Origin: Shimia sp. R10_1
GTDB taxonomy: Bacteria > Pseudomonadota > Alphaproteobacteria > Rhodobacterales > Rhodobacteraceae
Direction of reading: 5' to 3'
NCBI RefSeq assembly: GCF_017744095.1
Contig: NZ_JAGHQX010000002.1
Span: 248,001-312,000, forward strand
DNA: 64,000 nt
Positions within the stretch are counted from its first letter, which is position 1; each line of letters begins with the position of its first letter. Positions 17,777 to 27,777 of the stretch are shown here, in pieces. The notes beneath the pieces are model-generated. The model saw only the letters and a program-made list of their open reading frames with translations. It ran no database searches and was not told where the DNA came from. Both the position numbers and the translations under genes were made by a program.

Positions 17777-18745
17777 ATGCCCAAGATCATCCTGCATCTC
17801 AAATCGAATGACGCCAACCCAGAGCTGAATGGGTGGCATCTCCGTCTCTATAGAGAGATTGTAAATTTAGGGCATGCTGAAGGCATCGCTGTCGATATTC
17901 GGGTACGTGACAGCGACATACGCGTCGGCACGCGCAGTGTTCCAGATGACCGGTTTAACGACGGAAACCTTCACATCATCGATGATCGCTCCGTGAGAGC
18001 ACCCGGTGTTCTGAATGCTGGCGTCGCATACCTATGGGAGTTTTGGCACCTAGATCCGCATGGAACCAAAGCCTTCTCATCAATTGGAGAGGACACTTAC
18101 GCCCCCTCCATGATTTCAGATCAGCGCACGGAGACGTTTGCTCGCAATATTAAGCGACGCTATTTGGAGAAGCGGAAGTCGAAATATGACCAGCCCGAAA
18201 TTCGCGCAGACTTCGCGCCAAAGGCGGTCGCGGTTTTCTTTCAAGGCCAATATCCCCTCAACTCAGGCGCAACGCAGCACTCCGACATTGAGGTGCTGAA
18301 GGCAACGCTCCGCGCGACGGGCGATCAGCCGATTGTGGTGAAGCCACACCCAATCTCAAGTGACGCAGCGACAATTGCCAAGGTAAAAGCTCTGGCGCAG
18401 CACGATTCACGCATCACGCTGACACACGCGAACGTCCATGACATCCTCCGAGCAAGCATATGTACGGTTTCAATGAATTCCACCGTTGCCCTTGAAGGGT
18501 ATCTTCACGGTGTGCCTGCAATTTTGTGCGGCAAAGCCGACTTCCACCATCTCGCACACACCGTTACCGATCTGAACAAAATGTCACATGCTCTGAAAAA
18601 TGCTCTGTCCTCGGAAGAGGATTTGGAACGCTACTTGACTTGGTACTTCCTCAAAAAATGCATCCCGATAAACAGCGGGCAACTCCACAAAAAGATCTGG
18701 GAAAAATTTGAAATCGCGGGCTTTCCAAGAGAACGGTTTGGCTAA
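17777..18745 (+). CDS. Capsule-polysaccharide-synthesis-like protein (possible KpsC/KpsS-type glycosyltransferase)
   Basis: A 322-residue cytoplasmic protein. The C-terminal half resembles Capsule_synth (PF05159) GT-B enzymes: QPIVVKPHPIS, then VHDILRASICTVSMNSTVALEGYLHGVPAILCG, where the Ser/Glu positions match the donor-binding part of KpsC/KpsS. No other capsule gene is nearby. Base composition appears lower in GC than neighbours. It follows the GGDEF-EAL gene by 40 bases and may be cotranscribed, suggesting polysaccharide output under c-di-GMP, which is inference only. Confidence 0.7.
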   Translation: MPKIILHLKSNDANPELNGWHLRLYREIVNLGHAEGIAVDIRVRDSDIRVGTRSVPDDRFNDGNLHIIDDRSVRAPGVLNAGVAYLWEFWHLDPHGTKAFSSIGEDTYAPSMISDQRTETFARNIKRRYLEKRKSKYDQPEIRADFAPKAVAVFFQGQYPLNSGATQHSDIEVLKATLRATGDQPIVVKPHPISSDAATIAKVKALAQHDSRITLTHANVHDILRASICTVSMNSTVALEGYLHGVPAILCGKADFHHLAHTVTDLNKMSHALKNALSSEEDLERYLTWYFLKKCIPINSGQLHKKIWEKFEIAGFPRERFG

Positions 18746-18784
18746 GTCTCAAACCTCTATCAACGCCCTTTTCCCAGATAACGA

Positions 18785-18816
18785 GGGCTGCGTGCGTCAG
18801 ATCGCACACACAGCCC
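18785..18816. terminator. Interrupted hairpin between converging genes
   Basis: Outer stem GGGCTG/CAGCCC and inner stem GTGCG/CGCAC form one interrupted hairpin between the capsule-like gene and the M16 gene. No strong T-tract is present. Confidence 0.5.
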
Positions 18817-18838
18817 CCAGTAAAAGATGTATGGCGCG

Positions 18839-20140
18839 TTATAGCCCCTCCGGCTGCCCGACAATGACAAACTGTAGGGCATCACTGTCCAAGAGCTCGC
18901 CGGCAACCCGCGCGATATCCTCAGGCGTGACAGCATTCACCTTGTCATTGCGGGTCGCGATGTAGTCGATGGGCATGCCATCCATCTGCATGGACACCAT
19001 GATCTGGGCAATCGCCCCATTGCCATCAAACCGCAACGGATAGGCACCGGTCAGCAGCGCCTTGGCTTTGTCCACTTCCTCTGCGGTGGCCCCTTCGTTC
19101 GCCATACGGGCCCATTCGTCCTTCACAACACTGACCGACTGCGCAACGCGATCGTTGGCAGATGACACGCTGCCCATGTAGACGTTCGCCAGATCTCGCA
19201 GAACCAGGTAACTGTAGACCCCATAGGTCAGGCCACGCTTCTCACGCACCTCTGTCATCAAACGGCTTTCAAAGCCCCCGCCGCCCAATATGGTGTTGAG
19301 CACATAGGCAGGGAAGAAATCTGGATCGTTCCGATCGATGCCGTTTTGCGCCCACAGGGCGACTGACTGTGGTGTGTCATAGTCAACAACGTCGATGCCG
19401 CCCGTGATGGCAACATCTGCTGGCCCAGGCAGGGGCGCGCCTGTCTCAGGCAGATCCCCCAGAAGCGCATCAAGCATGGGGCCCAGCTCTTCTTCAGTGA
19501 TGTCGCCGACAACACCCACAAACAGCCTGTCTTTGGCGAGTGCCCCCTTATGAGCTGCAGCAATGTCTTCTCGTGTCAGAGCGGCGACGCTTTCAAGTGT
19601 GCCTTCACCGGGCGTGCCATAAGGATGGTCGCCATAGACCAATTCAGCCAGACGCGCGCCTGCGATCTGTTCAGGATCTTTCAAATCAGAGCGAATGCCA
19701 GACAGAACCTGCTCGCGCACGCGATCCAGAGCGGTCTGCGGAAAGCTCGGCGCCACGAGGGAGCGCCGCAACAGCTCAACGGCCTCTGCCCGGTTTTCTG
19801 TGAGCATGCGTGCGGAAATAGAAACCGCATCGGAATGGCTGTCATAGCCAAACTGAGCCGCAAGCTCTTCGCTGGCCCGTGCAAAACCTTGGGCATCCAG
19901 ATCGCCGGTGCCCTCTTCCAACAAACCGACCATCAGATTGGTCGCCCCACGCTTCCCAGGAAGATCCAAGGATGTGCCGCCCTTGAAACGCAGCTCTAAG
20001 GCCACAAAAGGAATGGATGGCTCTTCAACAAGCCATGCCGTGATGCCGCCAGCAGATGTGACTTCTTTGATTTTGATTTCCGCCCACGCAGCTGGCGCGA
20101 TGACGACAATGGCAATGAATGCATAAACAAAACGGATCAT
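18839..20140 (-). CDS. M16-family protein lacking the zinc motif (partner of the adjacent peptidase)
   Basis: A 433-residue secreted protein with a signal peptide (MIRFVYAFIAIVVIAPAAWA). It has the M16 fold, including the C-terminal GGGGFESRLMTEVREKRGLTYGVYS block. The HxxEH site is absent: the matching region reads RGATNLMVGLLEEGT. It is therefore probably the inactive beta-type subunit of a heterodimer. It starts with ATG overlapping the stop of the upstream active gene (ATGA, 20137-20140), so the two are made together. It should work in the periplasm on peptides; no substrate is known. Confidence 0.92.
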   Translation of the reverse strand: MIRFVYAFIAIVVIAPAAWAEIKIKEVTSAGGITAWLVEEPSIPFVALELRFKGGTSLDLPGKRGATNLMVGLLEEGTGDLDAQGFARASEELAAQFGYDSHSDAVSISARMLTENRAEAVELLRRSLVAPSFPQTALDRVREQVLSGIRSDLKDPEQIAGARLAELVYGDHPYGTPGEGTLESVAALTREDIAAAHKGALAKDRLFVGVVGDITEEELGPMLDALLGDLPETGAPLPGPADVAITGGIDVVDYDTPQSVALWAQNGIDRNDPDFFPAYVLNTILGGGGFESRLMTEVREKRGLTYGVYSYLVLRDLANVYMGSVSSANDRVAQSVSVVKDEWARMANEGATAEEVDKAKALLTGAYPLRFDGNGAIAQIMVSMQMDGMPIDYIATRNDKVNAVTPEDIARVAGELLDSDALQFVIVGQPEGL

Positions 20141-21480
20141 TGGCTCACCTCTTGTTCTTCGGTCATCAGCCAGCCTGTGACGGAAGTGCGCAGATCGAAC
20201 ACCTCTTCCGCCGCGGCCATGATGTCTTCACTCGTGATCGACTGCAAAATCTCTGGCCACTCTTGGATATCCGCTATGGTGAGACCCGAAGTCAGCCCTC
20301 GACCGTACCGATTGGCCACGCTTTCAACACTGTCCCGTTCATACACCTGGCTGGCGCGCAGCTGCATCTTCAGACGATCCAGATGCGCCGCGTCAACACC
20401 TTCCGCCATGAACTCTGCAACCGCCGCGTCCATCGCGTCTTCGGCCTCCTGCATCCCAATGCCGGGGGCCGGCACCATGATGAGGTTGAAGGTCGTCGCA
20501 TCAAGTGAGGTGCCGCGATACCAACTGCCAGCATAGACCGATTGCTTTGTCTCAAACTGAAGTTTCTGGCTCAGAACCGACGTCTGTCCACCTCCCAAAA
20601 GTTCGGCAAGAAGGGTCAGCGCGGCCGCTTTGCGTTGATCGCCACTGTTGCGCTCAGGAGCCAGATAGCTGCGTGTGACATAGGGTTGCGCCACCCGTGC
20701 ATCATAAAACACCATGCGTCTTGCGCTGGATTGCGGCGGTTCGCTGGGGCGCAGACGGGGCGGCAAATCTGGATTGGCTGGTATGACGCCATAATATTGA
20801 TCCGCCAATGCTTTCACGTCTTCAGGCTCTACGTCGCCCGCGACGATCAAGATTGCATTATTGGGCGCGTAATACGTCTCATAGAACGAAAGCGCATCGT
20901 CCATATCCAGCGCCTCCATCTCATGACGCCAGCCAATTACGGGAATGCCATAGCGATGGTTGAGATACTGCGCTGCGGTCAGTTGCTCCCGAAACAGGGC
21001 CCCGGGGTTGTTCTCAACCCGTTGATTGCGCTCTTCGATGATCACCTCACGCTCGGTCAGAATCTCTTCTTCGCCAATACGCAGATTGACCATGCGGTCA
21101 CTTTCCATACGCATCATCAGCTCCAGACGATCAGAGGCCACCCGCTGGTGATAAGCCGTCACATCGTAGCTGGTAAAAGCGTTGTCGCGCCCCCCATTGG
21201 CAGCAACCGTCGACGAGAATTCCCCCGACTCCATGGTGTCTGTGCCTTTGAACATCAGATGTTCGAGAAAATGCGCAATGCCGGATACACCGGGTTGCTC
21301 ATCGGCAGAACCCGCTTTGTACCAAACCATATGCATCACCACCGGCGCGCGGTGGTCTTCGACCACAACGACCTGCATGCCATTTTCAAGCTCATAGGTG
21401 GTTACCAAATCATCGGCAGCCTTCAGGGGCGCTGACATCCCCACACTGACGGCCACCGCCAACACCATGCGTCGCAACAT
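20137..21480 (-). CDS. M16-family zinc peptidase, active subunit
   Basis: A 447-residue secreted insulinase/pitrilysin-type peptidase with a signal peptide ending near APLKAAD. The inverted zinc motif HFLEH is at residues 70-74, with a downstream Glu-rich helix (EREVIIEERNQRVENNPG) that supplies the third ligand. The C-terminal M16 half is present. It would cut small peptides in the periplasm together with the inactive partner encoded next. I chose ATG 21480 because GGGAG lies 9 bases upstream. The 133-base gap to the preceding lipoprotein gene carries several small hairpins. Confidence 0.93.
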   Translation of the reverse strand: MLRRMVLAVAVSVGMSAPLKAADDLVTTYELENGMQVVVVEDHRAPVVMHMVWYKAGSADEQPGVSGIAHFLEHLMFKGTDTMESGEFSSTVAANGGRDNAFTSYDVTAYHQRVASDRLELMMRMESDRMVNLRIGEEEILTEREVIIEERNQRVENNPGALFREQLTAAQYLNHRYGIPVIGWRHEMEALDMDDALSFYETYYAPNNAILIVAGDVEPEDVKALADQYYGVIPANPDLPPRLRPSEPPQSSARRMVFYDARVAQPYVTRSYLAPERNSGDQRKAAALTLLAELLGGGQTSVLSQKLQFETKQSVYAGSWYRGTSLDATTFNLIMVPAPGIGMQEAEDAMDAAVAEFMAEGVDAAHLDRLKMQLRASQVYERDSVESVANRYGRGLTSGLTIADIQEWPEILQSITSEDIMAAAEEVFDLRTSVTGWLMTEEQEVSQ

Positions 21481-21560
21481 CAAAATGTCTCCCAACCAAT
21501 CGCCGCTTAACATCGATACGCAGGACACGCCGTCAGCAGCTCACTTTATATAAAGAGTGA

Positions 21561-21621
21561 CGCCCCAAGAGGGGCGCTTCAAGATCACTTACGTGATTGT
21601 GAGCCAACCAATGTCTGGCTC
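21561..21621 (-). terminator. Hairpin cluster after the DUF3035 lipoprotein gene
   Basis: Two inverted repeats: CGCCCC-aaga-GGGGCG (21561-21576) and GAGCCA/TGGCTC (21601-21621). They lie between the DUF3035 gene and the M16 operon, all leftward. They may end the lspA-DUF3035 transcript. A near-palindrome TCACTTTATATAAAGAGTGA (21541-21560) beside them is in the M16 promoter region. Confidence 0.4.
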
Positions 21622-21661
21622 ATACGATTGGCTAGGCGCAGCTGCGCATTGGCGTTTGAGA

Positions 21662-22183
21662 TCAATTGCCTGGCGCAGCAGGGGTGCGCACGCCAGCGCG
21701 CTTCCAGCGCCACCATTCCTGCCTGTAGTCCAGTGCTTGAGGCTTATAGACCTGTTCGTACAGCCCCTTCTTGGAGACCCGAATGCTGGTAAACCGCCCT
21801 CTGCGATCACGGAACTCTTCGTCTTCCTGTGCAACAACCTGCCGAATGTTCGCATCACGCCCATAACGAGAGGAATAGGACACAAGACCAGTATCAGAGT
21901 TTGGAACAGCTGTGTTCAAAGGGCTGCGCGCCGCAGCAGAGCCCCCCAAAGCCGCAACAGCATCACCAAGCGGATCTTGATCTGTACGGTTCACGCCTGT
22001 GGGCGTGGGCGGCGGCAGCGCGGACAAATCACTGGGAACCACGAGCTCTTTGCTTGGCAAGATGCTAAACTCATCTGGGCCATTGCCCGAGCTTACATTG
22101 GAATGCAACGTTCCACCCGATGTGCATCCGGCCAGCGCCAACACGACAGAAACGCCCAAAATCTTCAAACGCGCCACGCTCAT
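21662..22183 (-). CDS. DUF3035 lipoprotein
   Basis: A 173-residue predicted lipoprotein. The signal peptide ends in the lipobox LAGC (VVLALAGCTSGG). The mature part is Pro/Ser/Gly-rich, with a conserved C-terminal block YKPQALDYRQEWWRWKRAGV. It belongs to DUF3035, a family common in Rhodobacterales, function unknown. I chose ATG 22183 (GGAGAAG upstream). It follows lspA by 53 bases on the same strand, so the peptidase that matures lipoproteins and a lipoprotein are probably cotranscribed. Confidence 0.9.
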   Translation of the reverse strand: MSVARLKILGVSVVLALAGCTSGGTLHSNVSSGNGPDEFSILPSKELVVPSDLSALPPPTPTGVNRTDQDPLGDAVAALGGSAAARSPLNTAVPNSDTGLVSYSSRYGRDANIRQVVAQEDEEFRDRRGRFTSIRVSKKGLYEQVYKPQALDYRQEWWRWKRAGVRTPAAPGN

Positions 22184-22236
22184 ATTCACTTCTCCAAGAG
22201 CCATTGGCACAGCTTTACCCGATCCCAAAGCGGAGG

Positions 22237-22707
22237 TCACGTCTCTCTTTTGTTACTCCCAAAAAGGATAAGGCCAAATGCCCCGGCAAAGATCCAAACA
22301 TCCGCCACGTTGAACGCGTAAGGGTTGTCAATTCCGCAGCAAGACATGTTCAGGAAGTCCACAACAGCGCCAAAAAGCAGTCGATCCACCACATTTCCCA
22401 GTGCGCCCCCGATCAGCAGCCCTGCGCTGATCATGCCCCATTTGCCCGGCGGATCTTTGCGCACCCAATGCATCACAAAGCCACAAATCAAAACAGCAAG
22501 CGAGATCAGAACCCATTTTGCGGCGGCCGGACTGCCGGAAAACAGGCCAAAGTTAATCCCGTCGTTCCACGCCATATGAAACCGCAAAACAGGCGGCAGA
22601 ACATCAATCTGCATCACCTCACGCAGATTCAATGCGTTCAACACCAGAAACTTGCTCGCCTGATCCGTGATGAAGGCCCAAAAGCCTGCCCAAAACACAA
22701 GACGCAT
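22237..22707 (-). CDS. lspA: Signal peptidase II (prolipoprotein signal peptidase)
   Basis: A 156-residue inner-membrane aspartyl protease with four hydrophobic helices. It removes signal peptides from diacylated prolipoproteins. The two conserved catalytic aspartates sit in GNVVDR (Asp108) and FNVADVW (Asp136). Conserved D-Q-ASK occurs near the N-terminus (FITDQASKF) and NFG in the middle (INFGLFS). I chose ATG 22707 from family length; a longer frame has no support. Two dyads upstream (22743-22761, 22800-22815) may control it. Confidence 0.95.
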   Translation of the reverse strand: MRLVFWAGFWAFITDQASKFLVLNALNLREVMQIDVLPPVLRFHMAWNDGINFGLFSGSPAAAKWVLISLAVLICGFVMHWVRKDPPGKWGMISAGLLIGGALGNVVDRLLFGAVVDFLNMSCCGIDNPYAFNVADVWIFAGAFGLILFGSNKRET

Positions 22708-22742
22708 ATCCTGCGCCCCCTTTCTGCCTAACTGCCCCAATG

Positions 22743-22761
22743 TTCTGTGTTGATCACAGAA
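22743..22761 (-). promoter_or_regulatory. Dyad upstream of lspA
   Basis: Perfect inverted repeat TTCTGTG-ttgat-CACAGAA, 36 bases upstream of the lspA start, in the promoter/leader region. The regulator is not known. Confidence 0.4.
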
Positions 22762-22799
22762 ACGCTGATTTTTAACTTTGCCGATACTCTATGTCACAT

Positions 22800-22815
22800 T
22801 TGTTCAATGGAACAA
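22800..22815 (-). promoter_or_regulatory. Second dyad upstream of lspA
   Basis: Perfect inverted repeat TTGTTC-aatg-GAACAA, about 93 bases upstream of the lspA start. It could be an operator; it has no T-tract that would make it a terminator. Confidence 0.35.
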
Positions 22816-22879
22816 GCGCATTGGCGGATTTTCGCACCCGCCAAGCAACGGCTCGCCAAGCTCAGTTAAGAAAGGCGCA

Positions 22880-22896
22880 GCCGGGCAACCCCCGGC
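22880..22896 (-). terminator. Weak hairpin after purH
   Basis: Stem GCCGGG-caacc-CCCGGC just past the purH stop. On the minus strand it is followed by TGCGCCTTTCTT, a modest T-rich tail. Confidence 0.5.
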
Positions 22897-22911
22897 CACG
22901 CACGCTTAAGC

Positions 22912-24501
22912 TTAGTGGCGGAAGTGGCGCATGCCGGTGAATACCATCGCCAGACCAGCCTCATCAGCAGCTTTGATCACCTCGTCATCACGCATGGAGC
23001 CGCCCGGCTGAATCACACAGGCACCGCCCGCAGCAGCGGCTTCCAATAGGCCATCCGCAAAGGGGAAGAATGCATCTGACGCCACAGCGGACCCTTTTGC
23101 GGGGCTCTCAGAAAGACCCAGCTCATCGGCCATGCGCTGCGCCTTCGCTGCGGCCACATTGGCGCTGTCCAAACGGCTCATCTGGCCGGCACCTACGCCG
23201 ACAGTTGCCCCGTCTTTTACATAGACGATGGCGTTGGACTTCACATGTTTTGCCACTTTCCAGGCAAACAACAAATCGTCCAGCTGCTCATCCGATGGCG
23301 CAACCTTGGTCACCACCTTCAGATCGTCTCGGCTGACGTAGCCCACATCTTTGTCCTGCACCAGCACGCCCCCGGCGACCTGCTTGTAAGCCGTGATCGC
23401 TTCACGCACGTTTGGCAGACCGTCAGTCAGCAAGAGACGCAGGTTTTTCTTGGCCGCGAAAATTTCTTTGGCTTCATCAGACGCGCCCGGCGCAATCACC
23501 ACCTCAGTGAAGATCTCAACAATCTTGCTGGCGGTCTCTGCATCCAGCGGCTGGTTCAGCGCCACAATCCCACCAAAGGCAGAGGTGCGGTCACAATCAA
23601 ACGCTTTCTGATAGGCTTCCGCCAAGGTCGCGCCAACCGCCACACCGCATGGGTTGGCATGCTTGATGATCGCAACGGCAGGGCTGTTGGCTGGATCAAA
23701 TTCCGCCACCAGCTCAAAGGCTGCGTCGGTGTCATTGATGTTGTTGTAGCTTAGCTCTTTGCCCTGCAGCTGAGTGGCGGTTGCAACGCCGGGGCGGCCA
23801 GACCCATCGGTGTAGAAGGTCGCTTCCTGATGGCTGTTCTCGCCATAGCGCAAGGTTTGTTTGATCTCACCGGCGAAGGCGCGACGGCGCGGCGCTTTCT
23901 CTTCCAGCGCTTTGGCCATCCAATTGGACACGGCGGCGTCATAGGCTGCGGTGCGCGCATAAGCGGTCTGTGCAAGCTTTTGGCGGAACGCAAATGTGGT
24001 CTGCCCGTCATTGGCCTCCAACTCGCCCAGAAGCGCATCGTAGTCTTCGACGTCCACAACAACGTTCACGAAGCCATGGTTTTTGGACGCCGCACGGATC
24101 ATTGCCGGGCCGCCAATGTCGATGTTTTCAATGCAGGTCTCATAATCACCGCCTGCAGCCACGGTGGCCTCAAACGGATAGAGATTCACCACTAAGAGAT
24201 CGATTGCACCGATGCCATGCTCATCCATTGCCGCAACATGATCATCGTTGTCGCGCAGCGCCAACAGACCCCCATGTACTTTTGGGTGCAGGGTCTTCAC
24301 ACGACCGTCCATCATCTCAGGAAATCCGGTCACCTCGGAAACGTCTTTCACCACGAGCCCAGCATCGCGCATCGCTTTGGCGGATCCGCCTGTAGAGAGG
24401 AGCTCGACACCCCGGTTGGAAAGCGCGGTGGCCAGTTCGATCAATCCGGTCTTGTCGGATACGGATAGCAATGCGCGGCGAATGGGGTGGAGATCGGTCA
24501 T
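22912..24501 (-). CDS. purH: Bifunctional AICAR transformylase / IMP cyclohydrolase
   Basis: A 529-residue enzyme for the last two steps of IMP synthesis. The N-terminal MGS-like IMP cyclohydrolase domain spans about residues 1-200 ([55 protein letters not shown]). The C-terminal AICAR transformylase domain carries the catalytic Lys-His in [12 protein letters not shown]. The last residues form the usual C-terminus GMRHFRH. Length is normal. It is followed upstream (same strand) by the heparinase-like gene, 19 bases away, so the two may share a transcript although functions are unrelated. Confidence 0.98.
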   Translation of the reverse strand: MTDLHPIRRALLSVSDKTGLIELATALSNRGVELLSTGGSAKAMRDAGLVVKDVSEVTGFPEMMDGRVKTLHPKVHGGLLALRDNDDHVAAMDEHGIGAIDLLVVNLYPFEATVAAGGDYETCIENIDIGGPAMIRAASKNHGFVNVVVDVEDYDALLGELEANDGQTTFAFRQKLAQTAYARTAAYDAAVSNWMAKALEEKAPRRRAFAGEIKQTLRYGENSHQEATFYTDGSGRPGVATATQLQGKELSYNNINDTDAAFELVAEFDPANSPAVAIIKHANPCGVAVGATLAEAYQKAFDCDRTSAFGGIVALNQPLDAETASKIVEIFTEVVIAPGASDEAKEIFAAKKNLRLLLTDGLPNVREAITAYKQVAGGVLVQDKDVGYVSRDDLKVVTKVAPSDEQLDDLLFAWKVAKHVKSNAIVYVKDGATVGVGAGQMSRLDSANVAAAKAQRMADELGLSESPAKGSAVASDAFFPFADGLLEAAAAGGACVIQPGGSMRDDEVIKAADEAGLAMVFTGMRHFRH

Positions 24502-24520
24502 AGGGGCGTGGTCCTTGGGC

Positions 24521-26263
24521 TCAGCTGTTCAAATCCATCTCATCCCGGTTCAAGTCCCTGATCGCCATGTTGGTCTCATGGGCTTTGCTCAGCGACCACC
24601 GGATGCGGGTCGCATACTCCATTGCCACGCCAGATAGAACGATTTGTTTGGTCGCACGCGGCTTTAATCGCCCTTTTTCGAGAAAAACGCTGGCATCCAG
24701 CCGCATTTTGGCGATCGCATCGTGCCGGAACACCCATGTCTCGCCACTTTTCAGGGCAATCGAGACGGCAGCACCGCCCATATCAAGGCTCGCATCGACC
24801 TCCGGATGTAGGTGAAATGCAATTTCATAAGGCACGCCTTGCAGGGCGCCTTCATCCATCACCTTGTCAAATCGGCGTTTGGCCGCGTCATCCATTGTGA
24901 CAAGCAAGTCTTCGCCCGCCATGCCCCGCCCATCAAAGGTCAGCTCCAAAGTGCGCGCATGGGTCAGACCATGGGTCTTTACATAGCCGTTGTGCCCGCC
25001 TTCAAACCGCAATCCGTCACTGGCATTGCTCATCTGAATAGGCACATCTGTGGGCGCGTCCACCAGCTGCTCCTCGCGCCAGCCTTTGCCCTCTTGGCCA
25101 AGCCGTGCGCTGGAAAGCTCATCAATCGTCACGGTGGAATGTGATGGCGTTGCCCGGCCAAACCGCCGCCAATCTTCACCAAAGCTCGCGCCGGATCCGC
25201 AATTCACAATCACCGGCCGCCGTCCGCTAGTCAGCTCAAAAGCCAATGTGGAGGCATGCGCATTGGGGGCATTCATGCCACTGGGCGGAACGCTTGCATC
25301 CACCACAACGCTGGTACGCCCAGCGCTCAGACGGGCATAACCCATCGCCAACCCATCCGCCTGTCGCGTCTTGTTTCCACTTTCCGCCAGAGCATGGTCC
25401 AACCGCCCCTCCAGACCGCGCCCGCCGCCATGAAACCGCGCCAAGCCACCATCCGCATGGCGCAAGGTCCGCAAGGTTGGGGCAATACGTTCTATCGCCC
25501 GCAGATGCATATCCGAAGGCGTCTGTCCCGCATCTCTTAGCGCGGCAGCCGCCCAGGTGAGCAACGTGAAAACCTCCAACAACTCTTCAGGATTGCGTGT
25601 CGGAATACCGCCTTGCACATCTACCTGCTGCGCGCATTCCTTATCAAGTGCTTTACAGGCAGGCGCCACATGATGCTCCATGCCTTCAAGCGCCAAGCCT
25701 GCATAAATCAGCCCGGTCAGCGCTTCAAAACGCGGCAGCCCCGGTGCCGTTTTGTGCCACCGTTTACTTAGGAAAATGGTCTGTTGGCCCAGTGACTGAA
25801 AAAAGGCTTCCGACGGGTCGGATCCCTGCGCCCGCAACAAAAAAATCGCATGGCTGATCCAGCGGATCAGACGACGGCCGGTGAGATCAGGAGTCCATCC
25901 TGGGCCCGTACCCCGCCCATAAAGGTCGATCCAACTCCAGACCCATTCCTGCGCACGATCCCGCGCCGCCATATCACCAACAGCGGCCAGATCATCAAGC
26001 CAAGCGAATCCTTGTAGTTCCTGCGCGAAAACGTCGTCAGGCACATCAATGTCCCAGATCAGCGTCTTGGGGGCGCTCACCAGATGCCCGGCAAATAGAA
26101 AATTGCCTGCAACCAACTGCTTACCGCGGGCAAACAGCCCAATGGTGCGTGGCTCAGGCGTGCTGGTGAAACCGGTGGCAGGACGCGCACGCGCACTGCT
26201 GCGCGCAGCCACGCGGTGCATCAGCCGCGTCCATCGTGCCGAAAAACTATGTGTTCTGGACAT
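24521..26263 (-). CDS. Heparinase II/III-like protein
   Basis: A 580-residue protein of the heparinase II/III family. An alpha-toroid N-terminal half ([21 protein letters not shown]) is followed by a beta-sheet half holding [19 protein letters not shown], with the conserved His-Ser-Thr block. No signal peptide is evident. The family includes polysaccharide lyases but also many alphaproteobacterial members of unknown role next to purH and rsmB, as here. A glycan substrate should not be assumed. I chose ATG 26263 (AGAGGCAGAG upstream); the frame to 26323 lacks support. Confidence 0.88.
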   Translation of the reverse strand: MSRTHSFSARWTRLMHRVAARSSARARPATGFTSTPEPRTIGLFARGKQLVAGNFLFAGHLVSAPKTLIWDIDVPDDVFAQELQGFAWLDDLAAVGDMAARDRAQEWVWSWIDLYGRGTGPGWTPDLTGRRLIRWISHAIFLLRAQGSDPSEAFFQSLGQQTIFLSKRWHKTAPGLPRFEALTGLIYAGLALEGMEHHVAPACKALDKECAQQVDVQGGIPTRNPEELLEVFTLLTWAAAALRDAGQTPSDMHLRAIERIAPTLRTLRHADGGLARFHGGGRGLEGRLDHALAESGNKTRQADGLAMGYARLSAGRTSVVVDASVPPSGMNAPNAHASTLAFELTSGRRPVIVNCGSGASFGEDWRRFGRATPSHSTVTIDELSSARLGQEGKGWREEQLVDAPTDVPIQMSNASDGLRFEGGHNGYVKTHGLTHARTLELTFDGRGMAGEDLLVTMDDAAKRRFDKVMDEGALQGVPYEIAFHLHPEVDASLDMGGAAVSIALKSGETWVFRHDAIAKMRLDASVFLEKGRLKPRATKQIVLSGVAMEYATRIRWSLSKAHETNMAIRDLNRDEMDLNS

Positions 26264-26396
26264 CCACTCTGCCTCTACGCTCTGCTGGCGTTTGTCGGGA
26301 GTGTAGCGAGCAGATCGCCTCAAGTCACCGATTCAATCTGCCAATAGAAATCGTGCGTGCCCCATAGACAAACGTCGGGCTGGTCTCTTCACGTCG

Positions 26397-27668
26397 CTAG
26401 ATGCCTTTGCGCAACATCGCGACGTAAAAGCCATCCATGCCGCCTCTGTCAGCCCAGAAATCAGGCCGCAGCCGCAGGCCGCCTTCTTCCGTCACCCAAG
26501 ACGGATCAATCCCGTCGATCAACACCGCGTCTCGATCCACGGTCACATCCGCCCAGCGTTCGACCGCCTCTTCGATCTGAACCTCGCCCTCGTCAGGCAG
26601 CAAGGAACACGTGCAAAACACCAAGCGCCCGCCGGGTTTCAACAGGCCAATGGCGTGATCGAGAAACACTTCCTGCATACCGATCAGATCACCAAATTCA
26701 CTGCCATCCTTGGCAAAAGGCAAATCCGGGTGGCGCCGAATCGTCCCTGTGGCTGAACAAGGCGCATCCAACAGGATCGCATCATATTGACCGTCCTGCG
26801 CCATCACATCGCCCACCACGACCTCGGCATTCAACTGCACGCGTTTGAGATTTTCCCGCAGGCGCTCCATCCGCGCGGGATTGTCATCCACCGCCGTAAC
26901 CTGCGCACCTGTTGCGGCGATCTGCATGGTTTTACCGCCGGGTGCTGCGCAGAGATCAAGCACGGTCTCGCCAGGCTGGGCATTGAGCACACGCGCCGGG
27001 ATTGCCGCAGCCGCATCTTGCACCCACCATTGCCCTTGTTTGAACCCTTCGAGCGCAGTCACCTGCCCCCCCTCGCGCAGACGCACGGAACCGGTGGGCA
27101 GCACCTCTCCGCCAACAGCCTTTGCGACAGCTACTGCATCTTCCTTGGCGGTCAGATCAAGCGGCGCGCCCGCATAATGTGCCGCCTCTATTTCAAGCAT
27201 GATCTCGGCGTCATAAGCCTGCGCCAGAGGCTTACGCAGCCATTTTGGCAACCGTGGCACACGCAGCTTTGCCCACTCATCGCGGCCCTTGTCATCAATC
27301 TTGCGCAGCACAGCATTCACAAGGCCCTTCATGCCCGCTGTGCGCTTAGATTTGCTGACGATCTCTACCGCGTCATTGACCACGCCATGCGCCGCGCCGC
27401 CTTGACAAATCTCCATCGTTGCCATGCGCAGCACATTCTGCACCGTCATCGTTGGGGTCTTTTTGAGATGCTTCTGAAGCACGCGATCCGCCCGCTCCAG
27501 ATTGCGCAATGTGTCGGTGGCCAATCGTTGTGCCCGCGCACGCTCTGCTGGCTCCAGCTTTTGCAAGGCCCCGCCTGCAATCACATCTGACAGCAAACGC
27601 CCTTCACCCATCACCTGATCCAAAAGATAAACCGCACTGCGACGGGTCGGGTAGCTGGATTTGGACAT
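26397..27668 (-). CDS. RsmB/NOP-family rRNA m5C methyltransferase
   Basis: A 423-residue SAM-dependent RNA cytosine-5 methyltransferase. An N-terminal NusB-like RNA-binding domain (about 1-140) is followed by the Rossmann catalytic domain: LDLCAAPGGKTMQIA for SAM, then the two cysteines in DAPCSATG and FCTCSLLPDEGE. It probably modifies 16S rRNA as RsmB does (C967 in E. coli numbering). I chose ATG 27668, where the family N-terminus begins (MSKSSYPTRRSAVYLL). It is divergent from the DUF1674 gene. Confidence 0.93.
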   Translation of the reverse strand: MSKSSYPTRRSAVYLLDQVMGEGRLLSDVIAGGALQKLEPAERARAQRLATDTLRNLERADRVLQKHLKKTPTMTVQNVLRMATMEICQGGAAHGVVNDAVEIVSKSKRTAGMKGLVNAVLRKIDDKGRDEWAKLRVPRLPKWLRKPLAQAYDAEIMLEIEAAHYAGAPLDLTAKEDAVAVAKAVGGEVLPTGSVRLREGGQVTALEGFKQGQWWVQDAAAAIPARVLNAQPGETVLDLCAAPGGKTMQIAATGAQVTAVDDNPARMERLRENLKRVQLNAEVVVGDVMAQDGQYDAILLDAPCSATGTIRRHPDLPFAKDGSEFGDLIGMQEVFLDHAIGLLKPGGRLVFCTCSLLPDEGEVQIEEAVERWADVTVDRDAVLIDGIDPSWVTEEGGLRLRPDFWADRGGMDGFYVAMLRKGI

Positions 27669-27777
27669 GTAAGAGACCTTCAGAGATGGTTGGCCACAAC
27701 ACATGCGTGGCGACAGGGGACTTGTCGTTGTCAGACGGGCGCGTATATCAAGGGTCAGGCTTAAAAGGAACCCTTCT

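Noticed and set aside
15246-18838. tRNA-borne genomic island with integrase or att sites
   Set aside because: No integrase gene and no repeat of the tRNA 3' end found by eye; kept only as a composition hint.
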